Under the pieces are notes generated by a model. The model made no database searches. It was not told where the DNA came from and was given only the letters and a program-made list of their open reading frames with translations. Positions 1 through 9,580 of a DNA stretch of 64,000 nucleotides are shown here, piece by piece (positions within the stretch are counted from its first letter, which is position 1; each line of letters begins with the position of its first letter). This DNA comes from Bacteroides mediterraneensis (GTDB lineage: Bacteria > Bacteroidota > Bacteroidia > Bacteroidales > Bacteroidaceae), in the NCBI RefSeq assembly GCF_900128455.1, contig NZ_LT635783.1, positions 3,026,497-3,090,496 on the forward strand. The letters are read 5' to 3'. The position numbers and the translations under genes were made by a program.

Positions 1-308
1 TCCACATACGGACCGTACATCAGGTCTTCCGTACAAACCGTGTTCGTTCCATCGTAGCTCCAGTTGAACAATGTATAGCTGGTATTATTCTTCGCCTTTG
101 TGGTCACAATCTTATCGTAATAAGAAGCCTGTACCTTCCCGTCCGCCTTTACAACCTTGCTCACCGTCATCGTTTCGTCGGAAGTACTCTGACCAATCTC
201 ATCATAATTCACATAGTGCAATTCTGTCCCTTCCGTCGTACAGAAATATTGTGCCTGCATGGAATGACAGCTCAAAATGGCTGCGACTAAAAACATAAGC
301 CTCTTCAT
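1..308 (-). CDS. Partial secreted protein of unknown function (C-terminus outside window)
   Basis: An open frame runs on the minus strand from an ATG at 308 to the window edge, giving about 102 residues. The first 20 residues are a signal peptide (MKRLMFLVAAILSCHSMQAQ), so the product is exported. The rest has no motif I recognise; it is polar and beta-rich in appearance, with segments such as KVVKADGKVQASYYDKIVTT. A TPR gene starts divergently at 407, and the 98-base gap would hold both promoters. I do not assign a function. The reading frame and signal peptide are clear. Confidence 0.75.
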   Translation of the reverse strand, partial: MKRLMFLVAAILSCHSMQAQYFCTTEGTELHYVNYDEIGQSTSDETMTVSKVVKADGKVQASYYDKIVTTKAKNNTSYTLFNWSYDGTNTVCTEDLMYGPYV

Positions 309-368
309 AGATTCATCTTTTTAAAATAAATACGGTGCAAACATACAAATTTCTTTCTTTTTTCTGCC

Positions 369-376
369 TATCTTTG
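369..376 (+). promoter_or_regulatory. Bacteroides-type -7 box for the TPR gene
   Basis: The sequence TATCTTTG matches TAnnTTTG and lies 30 bases before the ATG at 407. It falls inside the longer GTG-initiated frame that starts at 335, so it favours 407 as the true start. Confidence 0.5.
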
Positions 377-406
377 TCACAGAAAAAACATCAAATCAAG
401 CATATC

Positions 407-1360
407 ATGGGATTATTATCATCTTTATTCGGAAAAAGCCAATCCGATGAAAACGAACAGGAAAAGCAAGACAAGAGAAATTTTGACATTTTGAAATACG
501 ACGGTATCCGTGCCCGTAACATGGGAAAACTGGACTATGCCATCAAATGTTTTGAAGAGGCGATAGCGCTCAACGACGAAAACGAGACACTGGGACTGCT
601 GGCCAGCGCCTACCTTCAGGCCAACCGGACGGACGATGCGCGCATCACTCTCGACCGGCTCGTGGCAAAGGATGACACCAATGTGCCGGCCTTGCTGTCA
701 TTGGCCAGCGTATGCTTCCTGCAAGAAGATTACGACAGCATGGAAAAAGCCTGCCAGAAAGCCATCGCCGCAGATGATAAAAGCGCTCAGGCCTACTACC
801 TGGCCGGAAAAGCGGCCCACGGCATGAAAAACGGATTGCAGGCCATCGTGATGCTGACCAAAGCCCTTGCCCAGAATGAAAGTTATACGGAAGCCTACCT
901 GCTCCGTGCGGAGGTTTTGTGGGAAATGCGTCAGGCAAAAGACGCCTTAGACGACTTGGAGCAGGTGTTGAAACTCAATCCGGAGGAGGAAGAAGCCCTT
1001 CTGCTGAAAGCCACCATCCACATCCAGCTCGGGCAAACGGAAGAAGGTGAAGGATGCTTGGATCAGGTGATTTCACTGAACCCATTTAACGTAAAGGCTT
1101 ACTTATTGAAAGGAAACTTGCTGACAGAAGAGAAGAAACTGGACCAAGCCTTGGAGAACTATCAGGAGGCCATCGAACTGATACCGCAGGACGCTCAGCT
1201 GTATCAGGAAAGAGGACGGGTACGTCTGCTGATGGGAGATAAGGACGGAGCTACAGAAGACATGAAAAAAGCCATCGAACTGGCTCCTGAGAAAGAGAAT
1301 CTGATTTCCGGTCATTTCGATAATTTTGAAAAGAACAACTTGCAGACGGGGATTTATTGA
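407..1360 (+). CDS. Tetratricopeptide repeat protein
   Basis: This 317-residue protein is built almost wholly from tetratricopeptide repeats from about residue 25 to the end. Recognisable repeat cores include GKLDYAIKCFEEAIALN, DARITLDRL, AIVMLTKALAQNESYTEAY and AKDALDDLEQVLKLNPEEEEA. Such repeats form helical scaffolds for protein-protein contact; the partner cannot be inferred. I see no signal peptide, so it is probably cytoplasmic. The open frame extends upstream to a GTG at 335, but a -7 box at 369-376 and the clean N-terminus MGLLSSLFGKSQ support the ATG at 407. It stands alone and ends at a shared terminator. Confidence 0.85.
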   Translation: MGLLSSLFGKSQSDENEQEKQDKRNFDILKYDGIRARNMGKLDYAIKCFEEAIALNDENETLGLLASAYLQANRTDDARITLDRLVAKDDTNVPALLSLASVCFLQEDYDSMEKACQKAIAADDKSAQAYYLAGKAAHGMKNGLQAIVMLTKALAQNESYTEAYLLRAEVLWEMRQAKDALDDLEQVLKLNPEEEEALLLKATIHIQLGQTEEGEGCLDQVISLNPFNVKAYLLKGNLLTEEKKLDQALENYQEAIELIPQDAQLYQERGRVRLLMGDKDGATEDMKKAIELAPEKENLISGHFDNFEKNNLQTGIY

Positions 1361-1380
1361 TTCACGCTCTTATATATAAA

Positions 1381-1432
1381 AGAAACGGCTGTGGAATGCT
1401 TCTTCAAAAAGATTTCCACAGCCGTTTCTTTT
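1381..1432. terminator. Bidirectional terminator between convergent genes
   Basis: Arms 1381-1395 (AGAAACGGCTGTGGA) and 1415-1429 are perfect inverted repeats, with T-rich flanks on each strand. The hairpin sits between the convergent TPR and PatB-like genes and can serve both. Confidence 0.85.
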
Positions 1433-1445
1433 ATATGTCTTCTAA

Positions 1446-2615
<1,170 letters not shown>

Positions 2616-2661
2616 GTCTTTTATCTGTTTGGCTGTTTTTTAATGAAATATCTCTATACAA

Positions 2662-2669
2662 CAAAGGTA
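2662..2669 (-). promoter_or_regulatory. -7 box for the PatB-like gene
   Basis: Read on the minus strand the bases are TACCTTTG, matching TAnnTTTG, 47 bases upstream of the start codon. I saw no clear -33 partner. Confidence 0.45.
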
Positions 2670-2739
2670 AGAAAATACCTTCACATCCGGCATTACGAAT
2701 GTATTTTTTAAAAATGAGTAGAAAAAATTTGATGTAATA

Positions 2740-2769
2740 TTTGTTTTTTAAAGAAAAGTATTACTTTTG
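2740..2769 (+). promoter_or_regulatory. Promoter of the attenuated aromatic amino acid operon
   Basis: A TTTG at 2740-2743 and TACTTTTG at 2762-2769 are separated by 18 bases, close to the Bacteroides sigma-factor consensus. Transcription would begin near 2776, about 24 bases before the leader peptide ATG. Confidence 0.65.
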
Positions 2770-2799
2770 CAGCAGAAATAACAACAAAATAACAAGAAT

Positions 2800-2889
2800 A
2801 TGAGAACATTTGCATCTTACTTCTTCTTTTACTTTTATTTCTTTTACTTTAGCAATGAAGTGAAGCGGGAGTTTGCATGCATACGGTAA
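2800..2889 (+). CDS. Phe/Tyr-rich leader peptide of the aromatic operon
   Basis: A 29-codon frame runs from the ATG at 2800 to the TAA at 2887-2889. Residues 7-17 are YFFFYFYFFYF, eleven aromatic residues in a row; in total there are nine Phe and four Tyr. Such a run is not expected in an ordinary protein but is the hallmark of a leader peptide on which ribosomes stall when charged tRNA-Phe or tRNA-Tyr is scarce. The 3' part of the frame encodes the antiterminator arm. The frame lies between a promoter and a terminator hairpin just ahead of the prephenate dehydratase gene, and the operon makes the precursors of both Phe and Tyr. The peptide itself probably has no other function. Confidence 0.85.
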   Translation: MRTFASYFFFYFYFFYFSNEVKREFACIR

Positions 2890-2950
2890 GAAGAAAATTA
2901 AATTGAAATGATAATACAAAGTCCCGCTTCCATGGAGCGGGACTTTTTTT
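2816..2950 (+). promoter_or_regulatory. Ribosome-mediated transcription attenuator (Phe/Tyr)
   Basis: Three mutually exclusive helices can be drawn. Segment 1 (2816-2823, CTTACTTC) pairs with 2857-2865 with one bulged base. Segment 2 (2862-2870, GAAGCGGGA) pairs perfectly with 2922-2930 (TCCCGCTTC) as an antiterminator. The terminator pairs 2918-2928 with 2936-2946 and is followed by a T run ending at 2950. A ribosome stalled in the aromatic codons at 2818-2850 would block segment 1 and free segment 2. Rapid translation or no translation would favour termination. The pairings are read directly; the regulatory behaviour is inferred from classical trp/phe attenuators. Confidence 0.8.
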
Positions 2951-2969
2951 ATAGTTATAATTACACAAG

Positions 2970-3812
2970 ATGAAAAAGATAGCCATACAAGGAGTTCCGG
3001 GCTCGTACCATGACATCGCAGCCCATAAGTTTTTCAAGGACGAGGAAATCGAACTGATTTGCTGCAACACGTTCGAAGACGTGTTCGACACCCTTCGGAA
3101 AGACAGCAGCGTCATCGGAATGATTGCCATTGAAAACACGATTGCCGGAAGCCTCCTTCACAATTACGAGTTGCTCCGAGACAGCGGGGCAACGATTATC
3201 GGAGAACACAAACTGCGCATCAGCCACAGCATCATGTGCCTGCCCGGAGAAGACTGGAGCACACTGACCGAAGTCAACTCCCACCCGGTGGCACTGGCAC
3301 AATGCCGGGATTTCCTGCAGCATCACCCGCAACTGAAAGTAGTAGAAACGGAAGATACCGCAGGCAGCGCACGCGACATCAAGGAAAAAGGCCTGAAAGG
3401 ACATGCCGCCATCTGCTCCAAGTATGCCGCCGAACTTTACGGCATGAAAATCCTGCAGGAAGGCATCGAGACCAACAAGCATAATTTTACCCGCTTTCTG
3501 GTGGTATGCGACCCCTGGATGGCCGACGAACTGAAAGACCGTTCGAAAATCAATAAAGCCAACATCGTCTTTTCATTGCCACATAGCGAAGGAAGCCTCT
3601 CGCAGGTGTTGTCCATCTTTTCATTCTATCACATCAACCTGACCAAAATACAATCGTTGCCCATCATCGGAAGGGAATGGGAATACCTGTTCTACGTGGA
3701 CGTCCTGTTCAACGATTACCTGAGATACAAACAATCCATTGATGCAGTCATGCCATTAACCAAAGCACTTAAAATTTTAGGAGAATATGCAGAAGGAGAA
3801 TCAACCATATAA
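2970..3812 (+). CDS. pheA: Prephenate dehydratase
   Basis: This 280-residue enzyme converts prephenate to phenylpyruvate, the committed step to phenylalanine. Residues 1-185 are the dehydratase domain: GVPGSYHDIAA at the start, IGMIAIENTIAGSL near 50, and NFTRFLVV near 172 with the catalytic TR pair. Residues from about 195 form an ACT domain. The usual Phe-binding motifs GALV and ESRP read SLSQ and QSLP here, so feedback inhibition may be altered. There is no fused chorismate mutase; that activity lies on the third gene. The next gene begins 26 bases before this one ends, which suggests translational coupling. Transcription is controlled by the upstream attenuator. Confidence 0.93.
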   Translation: MKKIAIQGVPGSYHDIAAHKFFKDEEIELICCNTFEDVFDTLRKDSSVIGMIAIENTIAGSLLHNYELLRDSGATIIGEHKLRISHSIMCLPGEDWSTLTEVNSHPVALAQCRDFLQHHPQLKVVETEDTAGSARDIKEKGLKGHAAICSKYAAELYGMKILQEGIETNKHNFTRFLVVCDPWMADELKDRSKINKANIVFSLPHSEGSLSQVLSIFSFYHINLTKIQSLPIIGREWEYLFYVDVLFNDYLRYKQSIDAVMPLTKALKILGEYAEGESTI

Positions 3813-4977
3813 AATAGAGCCGGCCAACCGGTTAAGCAGTGTCAGCGAATATTATTTCAGCCGGAAGCTGAAAGAAGTGGCACAGATGAATGCCGAAGGA
3901 AAGAACGTCATCAGCCTGGGAATCGGAAGTCCCGACATGCCGCCTTCGGAAGAAACCATCAACGTGCTGTGCGAAAATGCCCGCAAGCCGGACGCACACG
4001 GTTACCAACCCACCGTGGGAATACCAGAACTACGCAAGGCCATGGCCGACTGGTACAAGAGATGGTACAACGTAGATCTGAATCCGGCTACGGAAATCCA
4101 GCCGCTCATCGGTTCCAAGGAAGGAATCCTGCACGTCACCCTGGCACTGGTCAATCCGGGCGACCAGGTGCTGGTTCCGAATCCGGGATACCCCACTTAT
4201 ACTTCACTAAACAAAATTCTGGGAAGCGAAATCGTGAACTACAATCTGCGGGAAGACAATCATTGGCAACCCGACTTCGACGAACTGGAGAAGATGGATT
4301 TGAGCCGGGTGAAAATCATGTGGACCAACTATCCGAACATGCCGACAGGCGCCAATGCCACGCTGGAGCTTTACGAAAAACTGGTCGACTTCGCCCGCCG
4401 TCACCAGCTGGTGGTAGTGAACGACAACCCCTACAGCTTCATCCTGAACCGTAAGCCTCTCAGCATCCTGAACATTCCGGGAGCCAAGGAATGTTGCATC
4501 GAATTCAATTCCATGAGCAAGAGCCACAACATGCCGGGCTGGCGTGTGGGCATGCTGGCCACCAACGCCACCTTCGTGCAATGGATTCTGAAGATAAAGA
4601 GCAACATTGACTCCGGCACCTTCCGTCCCTTGCAACTGGCTGCCGCTCAGGCTTACCGCAACAGTGCGGAATGGCACGAAGAAGCCAACATCCAGACCTA
4701 TGCACGCCGACGGAAACTGGCCGAAGAAATCATGTACACCCTGGGATGTACCTTCGACCCGGAACAAGTAGGCATGTTCCTTTGGGGACGCATCCCCGAC
4801 GCTTACGCCGATGTGGAAGACCTGACCGAAAAGATTCTTCACGAGGCCCGCGTCTTCATCACTCCGGGATTCATCTTCGGGAGCAACGGAAAACGCTACA
4901 TCCGCATCTCACTTTGCGCCAAAGAACCCCAACTGGAAGAGGCCCTGAAACGCATTCAAGCAGTTATGAACAAATAA
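3787..4977 (+). CDS. Class I/II aminotransferase of the aromatic operon
   Basis: This 396-residue PLP enzyme most likely transfers the amino group onto phenylpyruvate and 4-hydroxyphenylpyruvate, the last step to Phe and Tyr. The family features are present: GIGSPDMPPSEETI near the N-terminus, YPNMPTGA for cofactor and substrate contact, NDNPYSF with the pyridoxal-contacting residues, and SMSKSHNMPGWRVG carrying the Schiff-base Lys near residue 245. The sequence resembles aspartate and LL-diaminopimelate aminotransferase-like proteins, so specificity rests on the operon context. It overlaps pheA by 26 bases and is 24 bases from the DAHP synthase gene. Confidence 0.85.
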   Translation: MQKENQPYKIEPANRLSSVSEYYFSRKLKEVAQMNAEGKNVISLGIGSPDMPPSEETINVLCENARKPDAHGYQPTVGIPELRKAMADWYKRWYNVDLNPATEIQPLIGSKEGILHVTLALVNPGDQVLVPNPGYPTYTSLNKILGSEIVNYNLREDNHWQPDFDELEKMDLSRVKIMWTNYPNMPTGANATLELYEKLVDFARRHQLVVVNDNPYSFILNRKPLSILNIPGAKECCIEFNSMSKSHNMPGWRVGMLATNATFVQWILKIKSNIDSGTFRPLQLAAAQAYRNSAEWHEEANIQTYARRRKLAEEIMYTLGCTFDPEQVGMFLWGRIPDAYADVEDLTEKILHEARVFITPGFIFGSNGKRYIRISLCAKEPQLEEALKRIQAVMNK

Positions 4978-5001
4978 ACATTACAAAAATCAAATACTAC
5001 C

Positions 5002-6072
5002 ATGGAACAATTGGATTTATTACCCATCGAACTGGAAGGTGTTTCTCAGGAACGCCCTCTGATTATTGCAGGTCCCTGCAGTGCTGAAACCGAAGAGCAA
5101 GTCATGACTACGGCCAGAGCCTTGGCCGACAAAGGCATCAAGATTTTCCGTGCCGGAATCTGGAAGCCCCGCACCAAACCGGGAGGCTTTGAAGGTATCG
5201 GCGTGGAAGGACTTTCCTGGCTGAAAGAGGTGAAGAAAGAAACCGGCATGTACGTGGCCACGGAAGTAGCTACGGCCAAGCATGTGTACGAATGCCTGAA
5301 AGCCGACGTGGACATTGTATGGATTGGCGCACGTACAACTGCCAACCCGTTTGCCGTACAGGAAATTGCCGATGCCCTGAAAGGTGTAGACATTCCGGTA
5401 TATGTGAAGAATCCGGTCAACCCGGATCTGGAACTCTGGATTGGCGCCCTAGAACGCATCAACAATGCAGGACTGAAACGTATCGGAGCCATCCACCGCG
5501 GATTCTCTTCCTACGACAAAAAGATATACCGCAACCTGCCGCAGTGGCACATCCCTATCGAACTGCGTCGTCGTATTCCGAATCTGCCTATCCTTTGCGA
5601 CCCGAGCCACATCGGCGGAAAGCGTGAACTGATTGCTCCGCTCTGCCAGCAGGCCATGGACCTGGGATTCGACGGACTCATCATCGAATCACACTGCAAT
5701 CCGGAATGTGCATGGAGCGATGCCGCCCAGCAAGTGACACCCGACATCCTCGACTACATCCTGAACCTGCTCGTAATCCGTTCGGAACACCAGACCACGG
5801 AAAACCTGAACGAACTGCGCCGCCAGATTGACGAATGTGACAACGAACTGATGGACATACTGGCCAAACGTATGCGAGTGTGCCGGGAAATCGGAACCTT
5901 CAAGAAGGAACACAACATGACCATCCTGCAAACCGGACGTTACAACGAAATTCTGGACAAGCGAGGCGCACAAGGCTCACTCTGCGGAATGGACCCGGAT
6001 TTCATCAAACAGGTGTTCGAGCTGATTCACGAAGAAAGTGTCCGTCAGCAAATGGAAATCATCAACAAATAA
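5002..6072 (+). CDS. Bifunctional DAHP synthase / chorismate mutase
   Basis: This 356-residue fusion carries the first shikimate pathway step and the branch-point step. Residues 1-260 are a DAHP synthase of the KDSA-like (type I beta) group: IAGPCSAE near 23, FRAGIWKPRTKPGGFEG near 49, WIGARTTANPFAVQE near 109, CDPSHIGGKREL near 197 and ESHCNPECAWSD near 230. Residues from about 270 form an AroQ-type chorismate mutase, seen as LNELRRQIDECDNELMDIL, RMRVCREIGTFKKEH and the final helix. DAHP synthase and chorismate mutase are fused in other bacteria too, where chorismate-derived products can regulate the synthase through the mutase domain. The gene is 15 bases from tyrA. Confidence 0.93.
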   Translation: MEQLDLLPIELEGVSQERPLIIAGPCSAETEEQVMTTARALADKGIKIFRAGIWKPRTKPGGFEGIGVEGLSWLKEVKKETGMYVATEVATAKHVYECLKADVDIVWIGARTTANPFAVQEIADALKGVDIPVYVKNPVNPDLELWIGALERINNAGLKRIGAIHRGFSSYDKKIYRNLPQWHIPIELRRRIPNLPILCDPSHIGGKRELIAPLCQQAMDLGFDGLIIESHCNPECAWSDAAQQVTPDILDYILNLLVIRSEHQTTENLNELRRQIDECDNELMDILAKRMRVCREIGTFKKEHNMTILQTGRYNEILDKRGAQGSLCGMDPDFIKQVFELIHEESVRQQMEIINK

Positions 6073-6087
6073 GCACGGGAGCGAGAA

Positions 6088-6861
6088 ATGAAGATATTGA
6101 TTTTAGGAGCCGGAAAAATGGGCTCCTTCTTTACCGATGTGTTGAGTTTTGAACATGAAGTGGCCGTGTACGATGTCAATCCCCAGCGCCTGCGTTTCAT
6201 GTACAACTGCTACCGTTTTACCCAACCGGATGAAATCAAGGAATTCCAGCCGGAACTGGTCATCAATGCCGCCACGGTGAAATACACCCTCGATGCGTTC
6301 AACCAGGTGCTTCCGCTCCTGCCTAAAGACTGCATCATCAGCGACATCGCTTCCGTGAAAACCGGACTGAAGGAGTTCTACGAGCACTGCGGTTTCCGTT
6401 ACGTGTCCACTCACCCGATGTTCGGTCCCACGTTTGCCAACCTTGACAAACTGAGCACCGAAAACGCCATCATCATCAAGGAAGGCGACCATTTGGGCAA
6501 GATTTTCTTCAAAGACCTCTACCAGCGTCTGAAGCTGAACATCTTTGAATACACGTTCGAAGAACACGACGAAACCGTGGCCTACTCCTTGTCCATCCCG
6601 TTCGTATCGACCTTCGTGTTTGCGGCCGTCATGAAACATCAGGATGCTCCGGGTACCACCTTCAAGCGCCACATGGCCATTGCCCAAGGCGTGCTGAGCG
6701 AAGACGATTTCCTCTTGCAGGAAATCCTGTTCAATCCCCGCACGCCGGCACAAGTGGAAGGTATCCGTACGGAACTGAACGAACTGCTGGACATCATCAG
6801 CCGGAAAGACGCGGAAGGCATGCATGCCTATCTGACCAAAATCCGAAAGAACATCAAATAA
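6088..6861 (+). CDS. tyrA: Prephenate dehydrogenase
   Basis: This 257-residue NAD(P)-dependent enzyme oxidatively decarboxylates prephenate to 4-hydroxyphenylpyruvate, leading to tyrosine. The dinucleotide loop GAGKMGSFF is at residues 7-15, the family motif THPMFGPTF is near 111, and a helical dimer domain follows. The protein ends without an ACT domain, so feedback control by Tyr would have to use another site or rest on the leader attenuator. It is the last gene of the operon and is followed by a long hairpin terminator. Confidence 0.9.
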   Translation: MKILILGAGKMGSFFTDVLSFEHEVAVYDVNPQRLRFMYNCYRFTQPDEIKEFQPELVINAATVKYTLDAFNQVLPLLPKDCIISDIASVKTGLKEFYEHCGFRYVSTHPMFGPTFANLDKLSTENAIIIKEGDHLGKIFFKDLYQRLKLNIFEYTFEEHDETVAYSLSIPFVSTFVFAAVMKHQDAPGTTFKRHMAIAQGVLSEDDFLLQEILFNPRTPAQVEGIRTELNELLDIISRKDAEGMHAYLTKIRKNIK

Positions 6862-6900
6862 TAAACCGAAAGAAGGCCTCAAACCAAAATTACGAAAATA

Positions 6901-6968
6901 AAAATCCTCCTGCCTTTAGCCATAGAATGCAAGACAAACCAAAGCTAAAAACAGGAGGATTTTTATAT
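6901..6968. terminator. Bidirectional terminator after tyrA
   Basis: Arms AAAATCCTCCTG (6901-6912) and CAGGAGGATTTT (6952-6963) pair perfectly. An inner TTTAGC/GCTAAA pair at 6915-6920 and 6944-6949 extends the stem. The site lies between convergent tyrA and the beta-barrel gene. Confidence 0.8.
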
Positions 6969-7024
6969 AATCACTAATAGATTCCTTTTATCTCCAATTA
7001 TCTCCAACAGATATTCATCTGCAA

Positions 7025-7633
7025 TCAGAAGCGATATCCTACCGTCAGCAAGAAAGCCAGGTTCTTGTTACTTTCATCTGCAAAACTGTCCTTAATCATA
7101 TTGGTAAATCCGTACTGTCCGGTCAAGTTAATCAAATAATGGTCGTCCAGTTCAAACCCGATACCATACTGCAACCCTACAGCACAGCGATTCATCATGG
7201 CCTCATCACTGTTACCAACCTTTTTAAACAACTTGGTGCCTATTTCTGCCCCACTAGATTCGACAGTCATTTTTCCACCCAAGCCAAATCCTACATACGG
7301 ACCAAAGTTAACCACAAAACGATTTTTCTCTGCAATATTTATCTTTACAGCTGCCAGCAACGGAATATCCAGATACACCGGATTTATCTTTGCATCGACT
7401 CCTTCCTCACTTGTCTTACAACCCTTGCTGGTAAAGTTTAATCCAGACTGGAAAGACCACATTTCATTAAAAGCATAATCCATACCTACTCCCAGCGTAT
7501 AACCCACTTTCATATCCGCCTCGCTGTTCGTGATGTTCGCCATTGACATACCTCCATGAATGTCAAATCTTGCTTGAGAATAACCTGCAATAGCCAGCAA
7601 GCCCAATAACAAAGTCAATAATGTTTTTTTCAT
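7025..7633 (-). CDS. Small outer-membrane beta-barrel protein
   Basis: This 202-residue protein has a signal peptide (MKKTLLTLLLGLLAIAGYSQ) and alternating amphipathic strands typical of the Bacteroidetes outer membrane beta-barrel families (PorT/OMP_b-brl_2-like). Strand-like segments include YTLGVGMDYAFNEMWSFQSG, YLDIPLLAAVKIN and AVGLQYGIGFEL, and the chain ends in the aromatic residue of VGYRF, as expected for barrel assembly. The role is unknown; small barrels of this kind are usually structural or pore-like. It is a single gene. Confidence 0.75.
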   Translation of the reverse strand: MKKTLLTLLLGLLAIAGYSQARFDIHGGMSMANITNSEADMKVGYTLGVGMDYAFNEMWSFQSGLNFTSKGCKTSEEGVDAKINPVYLDIPLLAAVKINIAEKNRFVVNFGPYVGFGLGGKMTVESSGAEIGTKLFKKVGNSDEAMMNRCAVGLQYGIGFELDDHYLINLTGQYGFTNMIKDSFADESNKNLAFLLTVGYRF

Positions 7634-7762
7634 AGCCTATAAATCTTAAGTTACGTTTCTGTCTCCTTCGAAACAAATTCATTTATTTAAAGAAACATAG
7701 AGACTCGCCATTCGGCCATGTTTCCATTCACCAAACTCTAAACCTTTCTAAATATAAAAAAT

Positions 7763-7825
7763 AAGTGTTCCTTTTTGTTCATTTTCACTAAAAACAGACC
7801 AGAAAATAAATAAAAAGGAACACTT
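7763..7825 (-). terminator. Terminator of the GHL10 glycosidase gene
   Basis: Arms 7763-7776 (AAGTGTTCCTTTTT) and 7812-7825 pair perfectly around a 35-base loop. On the minus strand the hairpin is followed by ATTTTTTATAT. Confidence 0.7.
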
Positions 7826-7845
7826 CTATTTTTAAGTTCTACGCT

Positions 7846-9348
7846 TTACAGCTTGATTTTCTTCGATACCTTCTTCGATTCATTATGCAGGCGGTCGAGT
7901 GCAGTCACCACATAACGGTACTTCGTTTTGCCGTCTTCATACGGCAGCTTATAAAATTCATCGTGCGTGATAGCCACAATGTGAGAGGGGTCATTCAAAT
8001 TCACCTTCTCTTTATTACCGAAACGATACACCACATAATGATAAGCCTTGTCCATCTCCGTCTTGGCTTTCGGTGCCGTCCAGAACAGAATGTAACCGTC
8101 TGCTGTCCACACTGGCTTCAGCTTGCGTACCTTACCCGGAGCCTTGTCGTCCATGAACGGCGAAGTAGGAAGCAACGCCGGATATTTGTGGTATTCTTTC
8201 ACCAGCATATCCCGGTAATGCCCCTTGTTCTCTACCACAGCCGCCGCATACCACTGGCAACTTCCCTTTACGGTCGGCAAAGAACGCTGCAAATTGTACT
8301 TGGCCGGTATCTGGCTCTGGTTCGGATTCATCAAATCTGCCTTGGATACCGTACGCACTACATCCTGACCGATATACAACGGACGGGCAGCTGCGTGACG
8401 TGCCCACCAGCGAATCAACGTCTCATAATCCGCTGCCGGGTGTCCGATTTCCCAGTAAATCTGCGGGATATTGTAGTCCACCCAACCATTGTTCACCCAC
8501 AGCAGCACATCGGCATACAAGTCATCGTAGTTCTGCAATCCGTTGGTTTCACTTCCGTTCGGATCGTTTTTCCGGTTCCGGTAAATCCCAAACGGAGAAA
8601 CCCCGAACTTCACCCACGGCTTGCATTCACGTACCGTTTCATGAATCTCCTTAATCAGAACGTTCACATTGTCCCGGCGCCAGTCGGCCCGACGGGTAAA
8701 TCCACGGCCATACGCGGCAAAACTGACATTATCCGGAAAATCCTCCCCCGGATTCGGATAAGGATAGAAATAATCGTCCATGTGAATGGCATCCACATCG
8801 TAACGGCTCACAATGTCGCGCACAATCTTGCAGATATATTTTCTGGATTCCGGCAATCCCGGATCGAAATACAGCTGTCCGGCATACTGCACGAACCATT
8901 CCGGATGCTGGTTATAAGGATGCATCGGCGACAACGCACCCGTACCCTTCGTCTTGGCCCGATACGGATTGATCCACGCATGAAGCTCCATGTTCCGCTT
9001 ATGACATTCCTCAATCATGAACTGCAACGGGTCCCACATAGGCGAAGGAGCCTTTCCCTGCACACCGGTCAAAAAGCGGCTCCACGGTTCGTATGGCGAT
9101 TTATACAATGCATCCGCTTCCGCCCTCACTTGGAAAATGATGGCATTGATGCCGGCTTTCTGCAAATTGTCCAACTGGCTCACCAACACCTTTTTCATCT
9201 TCTCCGTAGGCATTCCTTGGAACTGTCCATTCACACACTGTATCCATGCTCCGCGGAACTCCCGCTTGGGATAACGCACCTGCGCATGCACGCTGCCTGC
9301 CCACAGGCTTCCCAGCAGGAGCAGCCACATCAATAGTCTAGTCTTCAT
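7846..9348 (-). CDS. Exported GHL10-family glycosyl hydrolase-like protein with C-terminal FN3-like domain
   Basis: This 500-residue secreted protein belongs to the GHL10 group (glycosyl hydrolase-like 10, PF02638), a TIM-barrel family found in Bacteroidetes envelopes. The signal peptide is MKTRLLMWLLLLGSLWAGSVHAQ. Diagnostic segments are REFRGAWIQCVNG, AGINAIIFQVRAEADALY, HAWINPYRA, IHMDDYFYP (likely active-site acids) and VKFGVSPFGIYRN. Residues from about 400 look like a fibronectin type III module (GYILFWTAP through YRYVVTALDRLHNESK). The open frame continues six codons upstream of the chosen start, but the signal peptide and the -7 box at 9405-9412 fit 9348. The polysaccharide substrate is unknown; peptidoglycan or host glycans are possible. 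Confidence 0.85.
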   Translation of the reverse strand: MKTRLLMWLLLLGSLWAGSVHAQVRYPKREFRGAWIQCVNGQFQGMPTEKMKKVLVSQLDNLQKAGINAIIFQVRAEADALYKSPYEPWSRFLTGVQGKAPSPMWDPLQFMIEECHKRNMELHAWINPYRAKTKGTGALSPMHPYNQHPEWFVQYAGQLYFDPGLPESRKYICKIVRDIVSRYDVDAIHMDDYFYPYPNPGEDFPDNVSFAAYGRGFTRRADWRRDNVNVLIKEIHETVRECKPWVKFGVSPFGIYRNRKNDPNGSETNGLQNYDDLYADVLLWVNNGWVDYNIPQIYWEIGHPAADYETLIRWWARHAAARPLYIGQDVVRTVSKADLMNPNQSQIPAKYNLQRSLPTVKGSCQWYAAAVVENKGHYRDMLVKEYHKYPALLPTSPFMDDKAPGKVRKLKPVWTADGYILFWTAPKAKTEMDKAYHYVVYRFGNKEKVNLNDPSHIVAITHDEFYKLPYEDGKTKYRYVVTALDRLHNESKKVSKKIKL

Positions 9349-9404
9349 ATCTGTAAATTTTATCATATCCTTTTCCCTTTCCGGACAATTGCCCGATTAA
9401 GCCG

Positions 9405-9412
9405 CAAAGATA
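9405..9412 (-). promoter_or_regulatory. -7 box for the GHL10 gene
   Basis: The minus strand reads TATCTTTG here, 57 bases upstream of the start codon. No clear -33 element was seen. Confidence 0.45.
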
Positions 9413-9580
9413 ATGAATTAATGCTTTAAAAGCAGATACCGTTGCATAATTATAGCCGCAGTTCTTTCAAAATCTACCATTTACCTCCCTATCCACATCT
9501 GCCTGTCCCAATAAGAGCAATCGGACAGGCATAATTCTTCAAAATACACCCACATAAAAGGATAAACTTCAGGATAAATT

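Noticed and set aside
7885..9336. 483-codon plus-strand frame opposite the GHL10 gene
   Set aside because: Antisense to a clear glycosidase-like gene with signal peptide; the translation has no domain or signal.
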